DNA of 64,000 nucleotides from Sphingomonadaceae bacterium (GCA_947473355.1 CANJCQ010000003.1:20717-84716); one strand, 5' to 3'; positions 1-8,801 are shown, counted from the first letter of the stretch. Translations and numbers: made by a program. Notes: generated from the letters alone by a model not told the origin.

Positions 1-1
1 G

Positions 2-784
2 CCAAGCATCGGCCCGCTCGATCTGTTCCAGCTGGGCGAGGCACCCGGCGGCCGCATCGACACCGGCGTCTATGAGGGCGGCGAAGTTTCGCCATTTTAC
101 GATCCGATGATCGCCAAACTGATTGCGCATGGCGAGAGCCGGGATGAAGCCCGCGAAACCCTGTCCGACATGCTGCACGACACCGCGATCTGGCCGGTGC
201 GCACCAATGCCGCCTTCCTGATCGCGGCGCTGGCGCATCCCGAATTTGCCGCGGGCGAAGTCGATACCGGGCTGATCGGCCGAGATGGCGAGGCGATGGC
301 GGCGGACCCTGCGCCTTCGGCCGAGGCGCTGACCGATGCGGCCATGGCCATGGTCCCGGTATCGCTCGCTTCCGGTTTCCGGCTCAATGCCCCCGAATGC
401 CGCACGGCGCCGTTCCTGCTGGATGGTGTTCGCGTGGATGTCGCGCTGGCAGGCGAAGGTGCTGATGAGCCTTCGACCGACATGCTGATCGCCGAAAGCG
501 GCATGGTCTGGCAGCTGTCGCCCTGGCGCGTCGGCGGCGGCGCGGCGGCGGCGGGTTCCGGCACCATCCTCTCGCCGATGCCCGGCAAGATCATCGCGGT
601 CGAGGTTCGCAAGGGCGATCTTGTCACCAAGGGCCAGAAGCTGCTCACTCTCGAGGCGATGAAGATGGAGCACACGCTGACCGCGCCGTTTGATGGCGTG
701 GTGGCGGAATTGAATGCCGAGGCTGGGGCGCAGGTTCAGGTCGAGGCCTTGCTGGCGAAGATTGAGGCTGTTGTAGCGGAGTAA
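2..784 (+). CDS. Acetyl-/propionyl-CoA carboxylase alpha subunit, C-terminal part (partial)
   Basis: The open frame runs in from the left edge and ends at the TAA at 782-784, so only about the last 260 residues are present. The first residues match the end of a biotin carboxylase domain (EGGEVSPFYDPMIAKL). The C-terminal 70 residues are a biotinyl carrier domain with the AMKMEH motif, whose lysine is biotinylated. The middle is a linker or BT-type domain as in propionyl- or methylcrotonyl-CoA carboxylases. The enzyme would carboxylate a short acyl-CoA in the cytoplasm with a separate beta subunit, which is not visible here. Which acyl-CoA it uses cannot be told from this fragment. Confidence 0.9.
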   Translation, partial: PSIGPLDLFQLGEAPGGRIDTGVYEGGEVSPFYDPMIAKLIAHGESRDEARETLSDMLHDTAIWPVRTNAAFLIAALAHPEFAAGEVDTGLIGRDGEAMAADPAPSAEALTDAAMAMVPVSLASGFRLNAPECRTAPFLLDGVRVDVALAGEGADEPSTDMLIAESGMVWQLSPWRVGGGAAAAGSGTILSPMPGKIIAVEVRKGDLVTKGQKLLTLEAMKMEHTLTAPFDGVVAELNAEAGAQVQVEALLAKIEAVVAE

Positions 785-787
785 TCC

Positions 788-957
788 CTTTCCCACTGGG
801 GGAAGGATACGCAGCCTTGGTGAGCGAAGCGAGGCTAGGCGGAGTTGGGTGAGGGGTTTTGCGCTCTCGACAGGTCACAGCCCCTCACCCAGCTTCGACT
901 AGGCAACAAGCTGTCAAGTCTGCGCAATCCTCTCCCAACGGGAGAGGGGAACAGGGA
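788..957. repeat. Folded GC-rich extragenic repeat, copy 1
   Basis: This gap contains an 11-bp perfect inverted repeat, TGGGTGAGGGG at 846-856 against CCCCTCACCCA at 881-891. It is followed by a hairpin, CCTCTCCC at 929-936 and GGGAGAGG at 940-947. A weaker CCC/GGG-rich dyad lies near 788-806. The design resembles the elements at 12920-13031, 26256-26409 and 61211-61306. The ribosome binding site of the next gene (AGGGAG, about 953-958) lies just beyond. Confidence 0.7.
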
Positions 958-965
958 GTCTGAAA

Positions 966-1418
966 ATGGCAGGCAGATATTTCGACGAATGGACCCTCGG
1001 CGACAAGGTCACCCACGGCATCAGCCGCACGGTTACCGAGACCGACAACCTGATGTTCTCGCTGATGACACACAATTCCCAGCTGGTGCATATCGACGCG
1101 GAAGTGGCCCGCGCCTCGGAGTTCGGGCAGATTCTGGTCAACTCCTGTTTCACCTTCTCGCTGATGGTCGGCATTTCGATTGCCGAGACAACGCAGGGCA
1201 CGGTCGTCGCCAATCTCGGTTTCGACAAAGTCACCACGCCAAGCCCGGTGTTCCTGGGCGATACGCTTACCGGCACCTCCGAAGTGATCGCCCTGCGCGA
1301 ATCGAAGTCGCGGCCTGACGTGGGCATTGTCACCTTCAAACACGAGATGACCAACCAGCGCGGTGAGACGGTGCTGCGGATGGAGCGCACGGCGATGGTC
1401 AGCAAGAAGCCAGCCTAA
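966..1418 (+). CDS. MaoC-family hot-dog dehydratase/hydratase
   Basis: A 150-residue single hot-dog domain typical of MaoC-like enoyl-CoA hydratases. It carries the family pattern of a threonine-rich N-terminal region (RTVTETDN), the segment HIDAEVARASEFGQ, and a later GDTLTGTSEV strand. Such enzymes add water to enoyl-CoA intermediates. It leads a plus-strand operon with an acyl-CoA ligase, a DUF35 protein and a thiolase-like protein, so it probably hydrates an unsaturated CoA ester before carbon-carbon cleavage. The start has an AGGGAG ribosome binding site about 7 bases upstream. The exact substrate is not known. Confidence 0.85.
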   Translation: MAGRYFDEWTLGDKVTHGISRTVTETDNLMFSLMTHNSQLVHIDAEVARASEFGQILVNSCFTFSLMVGISIAETTQGTVVANLGFDKVTTPSPVFLGDTLTGTSEVIALRESKSRPDVGIVTFKHEMTNQRGETVLRMERTAMVSKKPA

Positions 1419-1497
1419 CCCTTCTCCCCTTGACACGGTGCCAGCGCGCGCCGAACCTTTGCGGCAACAAGACGCCAAGTGGGAGAGTGCAGTGCAA

Positions 1498-3192
1498 ATG
1501 GCGGAGGCACCAGCCGGCCAGCGGATAATCCGCGGCGGCGGGGCACAAGGTGGGCGCGTGCTGGAAGAGGCGCGCAGCCGCACGCTGTGGCAGGCGTTGA
1601 GCCAGGTCGCGCAGGCCAATCCGGACAAGGTTGCGCTGGTCGGGGCGAGCGACGACGGCGAAGTGCGGCGGCTGACCTACAGCGAGCTGACCCGGCGGAT
1701 TGAACATTTCTCGATAGGCCTTGCCATTACTGGTGTACGGCGCGGCGATCGGGTTGTGCTGTGGATGACTAACTCGCTCGAATGGGTGGTTGCAGCGCAG
1801 GCGGCGATGCGGCTGGGCGCGGCAGTGGTGCCGGTCAATACCTTCCTCAAGGCTCCCGAAATCCGCTATGTCATCGAGCAATCAGGCGCGCGGCATCTGA
1901 TCATGCTGGATCAATTCCGCAAGCTCTATTTCCCGGCGATGCTGGCGGAAATCAGCCCTGAGTTCGCCCATGCCGATCAGCCCGGCAACCTGTGCGATCC
2001 CGGCCTGCCTGATCTGCGCCACGTGCTGATGCTGTCACGCAGCGGTGGCAAACATGCCGGCACCCACGATTTCGCGACCATCGAGGGCGCCGGGCGCAGC
2101 GACACCGGCATGTGGCGTGATATTGCCGCGAAGATGGCCTCGGCCGTCCGCCCCACGGACCTTGGCATGGTCAAATATACCTCGGGCAGCACCGGCTTTC
2201 CCAAGGGCGTGATGCTCGATCAGGGCGGCATGGTGGCGAGCGGAATCATCCATGCCAAGCGGGTCGATGCGGGTCTTGATACGGTGTTCTTCTCGATGAT
2301 GCCCTTCTTCCACGGTGGTGGTTCGATCTGGGGGCAGATGACCACGCTGATGAACGGCGGCAAGCTGGTCTTCACCGAGGCCTTCGATCCGCAAATGGCC
2401 GTGCGGCTGATCGCGGAGGAGCAGGCCACGATCCTGTTCGGCGTGCTCGCCGCCGAAGTGATCGAGATTGCGCTGAAGGAGGGCAAGAGCTTCCCCTCGA
2501 TGCGCACTGGCTACATTCCTAACGAGGATGGACGCAAGGTCTTCCCCAATATCGATTTCAACATCATGCCCTTCGGCCTCACCGAGACCTGTGGGCCCGC
2601 TGCCGCTTCCAGCCGCAGCGATCCGCCGGACAAGCTGGGGCTTTCGGGCACCTTGCTCGATGGCAACGAGCTGCGCGTTGTCGATCCCGAGACATTACAG
2701 GATGTCGCCCCCGGCCAGCCCGGCGAGGCCTGGATCAGGGGCAACATTACCAAGGGTTACTGGAACAAGCCGGTGGAAACCGCAAAGCTGTTCACCGAAG
2801 ATGGCTGGATGCGCAGCGAGGACCTGATTTCGGTCGATGCCGAGGGGTTCATCCAGTTCGTCGGGCGGATCAAGCTGATGCTCAAGGTGGGCGGCGAGAA
2901 TGTCTCGATCGAGGAGGTCGAGAATGTCGTCGAAAGCCATGAGGCGATTGCCGCCTGCGGCGCGACCGGGGTGCCTGATCCGCGGCGGCAGGAAGTGGTG
3001 CGGGTCTATGTCGTGCGCCGGAACGGCCATGCCATCGAAGAGGCGGAGCTGCGGCCCTGGCTGGAGGCGCGCCTCGCTCGGTTCAAGCAGCCGCGCGATA
3101 TTATTTTCGTCGACGCCCTGCCGCGCCTCGCCAATGGCAAGATCGACCGGGTGACATTGCAGCGCATGGCGGACGAGGATGTGGCGAAATGA
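1498..3192 (+). CDS. AMP-dependent acyl-CoA synthetase/ligase
   Basis: A 564-residue member of the adenylate-forming family, which joins a carboxylic acid to CoA using ATP. The nucleotide-binding loop YTSGSTGFPKG lies near residue 226. Other hallmarks are GYWNKP, the hinge segment GRIKLMLKVGG near residue 456, and the C-terminal catalytic lysine in NGKIDR near residue 545. ATG at 1498 and GTG at 1492 are both possible starts behind GGGAGAG at 1481-1487; spacing to the GTG is 4 bases and to the ATG 10. The frame is open further upstream, but that part overlaps maoC. Operon context suggests activation of a ring-derived or side-chain acid. Confidence 0.9.
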   Translation: MAEAPAGQRIIRGGGAQGGRVLEEARSRTLWQALSQVAQANPDKVALVGASDDGEVRRLTYSELTRRIEHFSIGLAITGVRRGDRVVLWMTNSLEWVVAAQAAMRLGAAVVPVNTFLKAPEIRYVIEQSGARHLIMLDQFRKLYFPAMLAEISPEFAHADQPGNLCDPGLPDLRHVLMLSRSGGKHAGTHDFATIEGAGRSDTGMWRDIAAKMASAVRPTDLGMVKYTSGSTGFPKGVMLDQGGMVASGIIHAKRVDAGLDTVFFSMMPFFHGGGSIWGQMTTLMNGGKLVFTEAFDPQMAVRLIAEEQATILFGVLAAEVIEIALKEGKSFPSMRTGYIPNEDGRKVFPNIDFNIMPFGLTETCGPAAASSRSDPPDKLGLSGTLLDGNELRVVDPETLQDVAPGQPGEAWIRGNITKGYWNKPVETAKLFTEDGWMRSEDLISVDAEGFIQFVGRIKLMLKVGGENVSIEEVENVVESHEAIAACGATGVPDPRRQEVVRVYVVRRNGHAIEEAELRPWLEARLARFKQPRDIIFVDALPRLANGKIDRVTLQRMADEDVAK

Positions 3193-3653
3193 GAAACTAC
3201 GGACCCATCGACGATTTCACCGTCATCGAGCTTTACTCTGATGTTCAGGTCAATCGCGACAATGTCGAATATTATCGCGGCCTTGCCGAGCGCAAACTTC
3301 TGATCAACCGCTGCGGCGATTGCGGCACATGGATCTATCCGCACCGGCCGATCTGCCCCGAATGCTGGTCGTGGAATATCAAGGCAGAGGAAGTCAGCGG
3401 GCTGGGCAGCGTGTTCATGTGGACGACGTTGATGCAGCAGCGCAGTCCTTCCGCCCCGCATGAGCCAGTGCCGGTGGCAGCAGTCGATTTCGCCGAGCAG
3501 AAGGGGCTGCGTTATCTTTCCCGTATCGTCAATTGCCGGCCTGAGGACATCTATCACGATATGCCGGTGCAGCTGACCTGGATCGAGATCGGTAATCTCG
3601 AATGGCCTGCCTTCGAGCCGATATCTGATTCTGGCCGGGGAGGAACGCGCTGA
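3189..3653 (+). CDS. DUF35 zinc-ribbon/OB-fold protein
   Basis: A 154-residue protein with a zinc ribbon (C42, C45, C56, C59 in CGDC and CPEC) followed by an OB-fold with the VFMWTTL strand. DUF35 proteins are small partners of thiolase-like enzymes; in steroid side-chain degradation they form complexes with Ltp-type aldolases or thiolases. The start ATG overlaps the ligase stop as ATGA, and its stop overlaps the next start as TGATG, so synthesis of the three proteins is probably coupled. A role as accessory subunit of the next gene product is inferred. Confidence 0.85.
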   Translation: MRNYGPIDDFTVIELYSDVQVNRDNVEYYRGLAERKLLINRCGDCGTWIYPHRPICPECWSWNIKAEEVSGLGSVFMWTTLMQQRSPSAPHEPVPVAAVDFAEQKGLRYLSRIVNCRPEDIYHDMPVQLTWIEIGNLEWPAFEPISDSGRGGTR

Positions 3654-4855
3654 TGGCCCGCAATCCGCTCAAGGACCAGCTCGCCGTCGTCGGCATCGGC
3701 TCCACACCATATGGCCGCGACCTGCAGCGCTCGCACTTGTCGCTGGGGCTCGAGGCAGCGATTGCCGCGATCCGCGATGCGGGAATCGACAAGAACGAGA
3801 TCGACGGCATTTGCGGCTCGGGCATGACACCGCTGGCACAGGGCGGCTCAGGCTTCCTCAGCCTGCAAGGCGCTCTGGGGATCGACGAGATCACCTGGGG
3901 CAAGAATTCCTGGCTCGGCTCGTGCTTCGTCTATGCCGCCGAGACGGTGTTTTCGGGCCTGTCCGACATGTGCCTGGTGGTGCAGACCTATGTGCGCGAT
4001 CCCGGCATGTCGCGCTCGGCCCATGCCGATCCGTTCCGCCGCAATTTAACCAAGTTCGGCGATATCGGCGGCGACATCGGTGGCAGCGATTTTGCCAAGC
4101 GCTGGGTCCATTCGGGCGAGCCCTATGCTGGCTGGATGCGCCGCTACATGCATGATTATGGTGTGAACAAGGATGCCTTCGCCTATCTGGCAGTCAACTC
4201 GCGTTCACATGGAGCGCGCAATCCTGCGGCGGTCATGCAGCAGCCGATCACCTTGGACGACTATCACGCCTCGCGCCAGATCTGGGAGCCGATGCAGATG
4301 CTCGACATGGACGTGCCGGTCGATTGCGCCGAGGCTTTCGTCATCACCACGGCCGAGCGCGCTCGCGACATGACCGACAAGCCGGTGCTGATCCATGCGA
4401 TGAGCCTGGGCGGCACCCGGGTCGGTGAATTCTACGAAAATTCGCTGCCATGGACCGAGAATGCCTTCTGGGTGACTCTGAAAGGCCTGTGGGCGCGCAG
4501 CGAACTGAAGCTCGACGATATCGACCTGTTTTTCCCCTATGACGGATATACCATCGACGGGGTTGGCGTCACCGAGGCGGCTGGTTATTGCAAGCCCGGC
4601 GAATGCGGTGATTTCTTCAAGGACAATTGGGACGAGGCGCGTCAGGTGCTGCGATTGAACGGCAAATGCGAAGTGATGACGCATGGCGGCGGGCTGGGAA
4701 TGGGCCGGGCCGGGGGCGCGAACTATTTCAGCGAAGCAGTGCGCCAGATGCGAGGGCAAGAAGGCGCGCGGCAAATAGCGCGGGTGCCCGAGGCCGCGCT
4801 GATTGCCATCGGCAGCTTCTTCCACGATCCTTGCGCTGTCGTGCTGCGGACCTGA
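3653..4855 (+). CDS. SCP2/Ltp-type thiolase-like protein
   Basis: A 400-residue thiolase-superfamily protein. The N-terminal motif LAVVGIGSTPYGRD and the C-terminal THGGGLGMGR are typical of the lipid-transfer-protein-like subgroup rather than classical FadA. A cysteine near residue 90 (WLGSCFVYAAE) sits where the nucleophile of thiolases or its Ltp equivalent is expected. Such proteins do thiolytic or retro-aldol cleavage of CoA esters, often bound to a DUF35 partner such as the one encoded just upstream. The start overlaps the DUF35 stop. Thiolase versus aldolase chemistry cannot be settled from sequence alone. Confidence 0.85.
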   Translation: MARNPLKDQLAVVGIGSTPYGRDLQRSHLSLGLEAAIAAIRDAGIDKNEIDGICGSGMTPLAQGGSGFLSLQGALGIDEITWGKNSWLGSCFVYAAETVFSGLSDMCLVVQTYVRDPGMSRSAHADPFRRNLTKFGDIGGDIGGSDFAKRWVHSGEPYAGWMRRYMHDYGVNKDAFAYLAVNSRSHGARNPAAVMQQPITLDDYHASRQIWEPMQMLDMDVPVDCAEAFVITTAERARDMTDKPVLIHAMSLGGTRVGEFYENSLPWTENAFWVTLKGLWARSELKLDDIDLFFPYDGYTIDGVGVTEAAGYCKPGECGDFFKDNWDEARQVLRLNGKCEVMTHGGGLGMGRAGGANYFSEAVRQMRGQEGARQIARVPEAALIAIGSFFHDPCAVVLRT

Positions 4856-4859
4856 CGCG

Positions 4860-5573
4860 ATGGCAGGGAACCCCAAGGTGACGCGGGCCAAGCCGGAAGT
4901 GCCGGCCATGGCCGACCGCCGCGAACGCATTCTGGCGGCGGCAGCGTCGCGGTTTGCCGAGTTCGGCTTTGGCGCAACGACAGTGCGCCAGATTGCCGAC
5001 GACGTCGATATTCTCTCTGGCAGTCTCTACCACCACTTTGCCACCAAGGAGGAAATCCTTGGGGAAATTGTGCGGGATGCCGCCCTACGGTTAAACCGCA
5101 TTTCAATGACCATCGCTGCCGCCCCGGCCGATGCCGAGCAGCGACTCGTCGCGCTGATCGTCGCCGATCTGGGCGAGCTGACTGCACACCAGTCTATCCA
5201 CGCGATCCTGTTCAACGAACGCAAGTTCTTTCGCCGCAGCGCGGACTTTGCCTATGTGGTCAAAGCCAAGAAGGAGACCTACGACGCCTGGGCGCAGGTG
5301 CTGGGCGAGGGAGCCAGCCAGGGCCTGTTCCGCCCCGACATCGATATTTTCCTGACAATTTCGACGATTGTCCGCCTGCTGAATTCCGGCGCCGACTGGT
5401 ACACCCACGAAGACGGCTCGCCGCTTGATGCGCTGAAAAACTTCTCGCTCGACCAGCTGACCGACTTCTATCTGGCCTTCATTATGCGCGGCGTCCGCAC
5501 TGCCGATCGGGCGGGAAAACCAGTCCCGCGCGAGGTGGCGGAAAAATTGGTCGCCTTGGCGCAAAATTTGTAA
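4860..5573 (+). CDS. TetR-family transcriptional regulator
   Basis: A 237-residue regulator with an N-terminal helix-turn-helix (RERILAAAASRFAEFGFGATT, then ILSGSLYHHFATKEEIL) and a ligand-binding C-terminal domain. The ATG at 4860 lies 4 bases after the thiolase-like stop. The ATG at 4908 (MADRRER) is an alternative that removes 16 unconserved residues; neither has a strong ribosome binding site. Its place at the end of the CoA operon, before an MFS gene, suggests control of this locus, probably by a CoA ester or the free substrate. A possible operator, CAAGCGCTTG, lies just downstream. Confidence 0.88.
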   Translation: MAGNPKVTRAKPEVPAMADRRERILAAAASRFAEFGFGATTVRQIADDVDILSGSLYHHFATKEEILGEIVRDAALRLNRISMTIAAAPADAEQRLVALIVADLGELTAHQSIHAILFNERKFFRRSADFAYVVKAKKETYDAWAQVLGEGASQGLFRPDIDIFLTISTIVRLLNSGADWYTHEDGSPLDALKNFSLDQLTDFYLAFIMRGVRTADRAGKPVPREVAEKLVALAQNL

Positions 5574-5574
5574 C

Positions 5575-5584
5575 CAAGCGCTTG
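5575..5584. promoter_or_regulatory. Possible TetR operator palindrome
   Basis: CAAGCGCTTG is a perfect 10-bp palindrome directly after the TetR stop codon and upstream of the MFS gene. The rest of the 238-base gap (5574-5811) shows nothing further that I can name apart from the AGGGGGAAA ribosome binding site near 5797. Position and symmetry suggest an operator, but short palindromes occur by chance in GC-rich DNA. Confidence 0.3.
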
Positions 5585-5811
5585 CTAACTGTCCTCGGGC
5601 GTGTATTGGTCCGTCATCGTGACAATATTCACTTTCCTCATCCCGCAAAGGGAGAGGAGGGGGCGGGCTGTATCGGAGAGGATGCGTCATTGGCCGAAAG
5701 GCCTTGAGCCCGCCCCCAACTTTCTTACGAAATCTCGTTCGACATTTCCGGATCATATCCGCATAATCGTGCCTGAGGCGCCCGGTGAGGCACCAAAGGG
5801 GGAAATGCAAA

Positions 5812-7035
5812 ATGGCTGAAGCAGTGCAAGCTCAAGCGCATGGGGCGTCTGGACTCGATTTCAGCGACAAGATGGTCGTCATCGTCGGCGGTATTCTTGC
5901 CGCGATGGCGCTCGCCGTGCTGAACCCTGTATTGCCGTCGATCGACAAGGCGCTGTCGCACAGCCCTGCCGATAGCTCGCTGGTGCGCCAGCTATTCGGC
6001 TTCACCAGTCTGGCCATGGCAGTGGGCGCGCCGCTGGGGGCGTGGGCATCCAAACAGTTCGGCATGCGGCGGCTGCTTATCGTGGCGAGTCTGCTCTATG
6101 CCGTTGCCGGAACCGCTGGCCTCTATCTTAATACCCTGCCCTTGCTGCTGGTCTCGCGGCTGGCGGTGGGGGCTTGCGCCGCAGCGATCCAGGTGATGAG
6201 CCTGACCCTGATCAACACCAAGTGCGACGGCAACGACAGGGCGAAGTGGATGGGGCTGCATGTTTCGTTTGCGACATTTATCACTCTGCTGATTAGCCCG
6301 CTCAGCGGGTTTCTCGGCAAGATATCCTGGCACTTGCCCTTCGCCGAATATGCGGTGAGTCTGGCGCTATTCGCCGTGCTGATCGCCTCCCCGCGCGATA
6401 ACGAGGGGGCGGATGCACGGGCTGAGGCTGCTGCGCCGGGGGCGCAGAAAGATTCAATCCTGTCGTGGTTCCCCTGGCATTATTTCCCGCTGTCGCTGCT
6501 GCTTGGCACGATGACCTTCATGCCGACTGCCTACGGCCCCTTCCTGCTCGCCGAAAAAGCGCACTTCGGGCCGGGCGCGATTGGCCTGGTGCTGATGGGC
6601 GGGGCCTTGATGGGCGCAACCTTGTCTTCGCAATACGGACGCGCGCGGCGCAGGCTTTCTGCCTATCAGGCCTTCGTCGTCAGTTTCACTCTGGCTGGCA
6701 CCGGGGCACTGACGGCGGCGCTGACTTCGAACGTTCCGCTGCTGATTGCAGGCCTTCTCGCACACGGCATCGGGGTTGCCTGGTTCGTGCCTAACATCAT
6801 GACCGCGCTGGGCGCTAAGCTGACCTCTGCCCGCCAGGCGCGCGCCGCAGGGCTGGTCAAGACGGCGCACTTCCTTTCGGCGCCGCTGTGCATCTATCTC
6901 AAGGATACGCTGCTGGGAAATTCCGGGGCCAGCACCGCGATGCTGACCGTGGCAGTGATCGCCTGTGCCATGCTGGCGCTGATGCTGTTCCGGATGGCGA
7001 CTGTCGGCAAGCCGCTGGCGGTTCCGGCGGAGTAG
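5812..7035 (+). CDS. MFS transporter
   Basis: A 407-residue protein with about twelve hydrophobic segments. Between segments 2 and 3 it has a major-facilitator loop signature (GAWASKQFGMRRLL), and a cytoplasmic loop near the middle is rich in charge and alanine (DNEGADARAEAA). It probably moves a small organic compound across the inner membrane; direction and substrate are unknown. ATG 5812 is chosen over ATG 5785 because AGGGGGAAA lies 5-6 bases upstream. The gene ends 3 bases from the convergent SDR stop, and its place after the TetR gene suggests it serves the same pathway. Confidence 0.85.
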   Translation: MAEAVQAQAHGASGLDFSDKMVVIVGGILAAMALAVLNPVLPSIDKALSHSPADSSLVRQLFGFTSLAMAVGAPLGAWASKQFGMRRLLIVASLLYAVAGTAGLYLNTLPLLLVSRLAVGACAAAIQVMSLTLINTKCDGNDRAKWMGLHVSFATFITLLISPLSGFLGKISWHLPFAEYAVSLALFAVLIASPRDNEGADARAEAAAPGAQKDSILSWFPWHYFPLSLLLGTMTFMPTAYGPFLLAEKAHFGPGAIGLVLMGGALMGATLSSQYGRARRRLSAYQAFVVSFTLAGTGALTAALTSNVPLLIAGLLAHGIGVAWFVPNIMTALGAKLTSARQARAAGLVKTAHFLSAPLCIYLKDTLLGNSGASTAMLTVAVIACAMLALMLFRMATVGKPLAVPAE

Positions 7036-7038
7036 GCT

Positions 7039-7872
7039 TTATCCCCCCATAAACGCCGCGTTGATCGCGCCAGTGTAAACTCCGCCAGCAAAGCCCTGAT
7101 CGGTCACGAGGTATGCGCCGCTCACCGCACCGTTCAGGGAGCTGTTGAGCAGGATCAGCGGCCAGGCCTGTTCCTCTGCCGTGGCGATGCGGCCGAGCGA
7201 GGGGAAGGGCCATGCGGCGATGAATTCGTCGGTGATGATCTCTTTTGACATGTCGACGAACGCGGTCTGGGTGGGGCAGGGGCCGATCGCGTTGAGCCGG
7301 ATGCGGCGACTGTTGCCAAGCTCGACTGCGGCAAATTGCGTCCAGATCACCAGCATTTCCTTCGAGCTGGTATAGCCATCGCGCACCCGCTTTTCGGGAT
7401 CGGCCTCACACCAGGCATAGGCGAGGTCCGGATCGGAGATCGCCAGCAGTTCCATGCTCAGCGCCTGATTCTTCTGCCAGCCCATCGCCGCATCAGACGA
7501 GATCAGCGCAATTCCAGCGCCGTCCGCCAGCGAGGGCACCAGTTGTTCGGTGAACAGCCGAGTGCCGATGTAATTCACCCGCATGCAATAGAGCGCGCCC
7601 TTGATATGCGGCGGCAGGCCAGCGCAGGGGAACAGGAAATGGATCGGGGCAATCGCTTTGAGCGCTTCCGCCGTGGCGCGCACAGCCGCGAAGTCTGATA
7701 GATCGCACTGCTGAAAACTCTCGCAGGGAACCTTTGGCGTCTGGATATCGACGATGTGGACCTTGGCGCCAAGTTCGCCGAGAATCCGCGCCACCTGCTC
7801 GCCCATGCCCGATGCGCCGCCAGTGACGACCACTGTCTTGCCGCGATAGCCGAGCCCGTCCAGATTGTTCAT
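7039..7872 (-). CDS. Short-chain dehydrogenase (3-alpha-hydroxysteroid dehydrogenase-like)
   Basis: A 277-residue SDR with the NAD(P)-binding TGGASGMG motif near the N terminus, serine in ALISSDAA, and the catalytic pair in YTSSK. Its form, with a long insert before the YxxxK motif (QKNQALSMELLAI), is like that of 3-alpha-hydroxysteroid dehydrogenase/carbonyl reductases, so a cyclic alcohol or ketone substrate is plausible. ATG 7872 is preferred to ATG 7884 because GGAGAGG lies just upstream of it. It is divergent from another SDR across a 71-base gap. Confidence 0.85.
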   Translation of the reverse strand: MNNLDGLGYRGKTVVVTGGASGMGEQVARILGELGAKVHIVDIQTPKVPCESFQQCDLSDFAAVRATAEALKAIAPIHFLFPCAGLPPHIKGALYCMRVNYIGTRLFTEQLVPSLADGAGIALISSDAAMGWQKNQALSMELLAISDPDLAYAWCEADPEKRVRDGYTSSKEMLVIWTQFAAVELGNSRRIRLNAIGPCPTQTAFVDMSKEIITDEFIAAWPFPSLGRIATAEEQAWPLILLNSSLNGAVSGAYLVTDQGFAGGVYTGAINAAFMGG

Positions 7873-7943
7873 GTGCCTCTCCATTGTTGCTTTGGCTGCG
7901 ATCCTAGATACCGTGCGGCAACACGCAAGGGAGAAGCGGCACG

Positions 7944-8678
7944 ATGGGCAGGATATTCGTTATCACCGGCGGCGGCACTGGTTTGGGCCGGGCTTTCGCG
8001 CGGACCTTGGCGGCGGATGGAGAGACCTGCGTTCTGCTCGGGCGGCGGCTCGACAAGGTGCAAGCTGTGGCGGACGAAGTGGGCAACGGCTCGTGGGCCT
8101 GTGCCTGCGACATATCCGATCCTTCTTCCGTCGACAAAGCCTTTGCCGAGATCGCCCGACGTCACCCGAAAATCGATGGCCTGATCAACAACGCCGCCTT
8201 CTTCACCCCCTTCCTGATCGCCGAGGCGCCGACCGACGAGGTCGAAAGCATTCTCGATACCAATCTCAAGGGGCTGATCTGGTGCTGCCGCGCGGCGATC
8301 CCGCTGCTGGATCGCGGCGGGATTATCGTCAACGTCGGCAGCGAAGGGGTGATGAATCCGACGGCGATGCTGTCGGTCTATCAGGCGAGCAAATGGGGGC
8401 TGGAGCGTTTCAGCAAAGCGCTGTTCGCGGAACTCGCGCCGCAGGGCATTCGCGTCACCATGCTGCGCGTCTGCAAAATGTATGACGAGGATTCCACCTG
8501 GAACGTGCCGCCCGAGCGATTGAAGCAGTTCGCCGAGGAAAACGCGAAGCGCGGGTGGGTGCCCGGCCAACAGGCCATCGCCCGCTTTAAAAGCGCCGGC
8601 GCACAGATCAGGTGGCTGGTGAACCTGCCGGGCGATGTAGCCGTGCCGGAAGTGGTGCTCGACGCGCGGTTTGCCTGA
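7944..8678 (+). CDS. Short-chain dehydrogenase/reductase
   Basis: A 244-residue classical SDR. It has the cofactor motif TGGGTGLG, the NNAA stretch, a catalytic serine region (VNVGSEG) and YQASK. It would oxidise or reduce an alcohol/ketone pair with NAD(P). AGGGAGAAG lies upstream of the start. The divergent arrangement with the minus-strand SDR suggests one control region of 71 bases serves both. Substrate unknown. Confidence 0.87.
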   Translation: MGRIFVITGGGTGLGRAFARTLAADGETCVLLGRRLDKVQAVADEVGNGSWACACDISDPSSVDKAFAEIARRHPKIDGLINNAAFFTPFLIAEAPTDEVESILDTNLKGLIWCCRAAIPLLDRGGIIVNVGSEGVMNPTAMLSVYQASKWGLERFSKALFAELAPQGIRVTMLRVCKMYDEDSTWNVPPERLKQFAEENAKRGWVPGQQAIARFKSAGAQIRWLVNLPGDVAVPEVVLDARFA

Positions 8679-8774
8679 TCAGCTCTCGCCGAGCTTGCTC
8701 GGGGAGGATTTCAGAGCCCCAGCGGCACAATCTTCCGAACCCCGCCTTCTTTCCGCAAGAAGCCCTCCCCCCGA

Positions 8775-8796
8775 CCCCTCCCGCAAGCGGTAGGGG
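8775..8796. repeat. GC-rich hairpin (repeat family 1, short form)
   Basis: CCCCTCCCGC at 8775-8784 pairs with GCGGTAGGGG at 8787-8796, with one mismatch and a two-base loop. It lies between two convergent genes, so it may also help end transcription. It resembles the hairpins at 61212-61233 and 61285-61306. Confidence 0.55.
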
Positions 8797-8801
8797 AGAA
8801 T

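Noticed and set aside
845..1318. Plus-strand frame overlapping the repeat and maoC
   Set aside because: It runs through the folded repeat and in another frame of maoC, with no domain.
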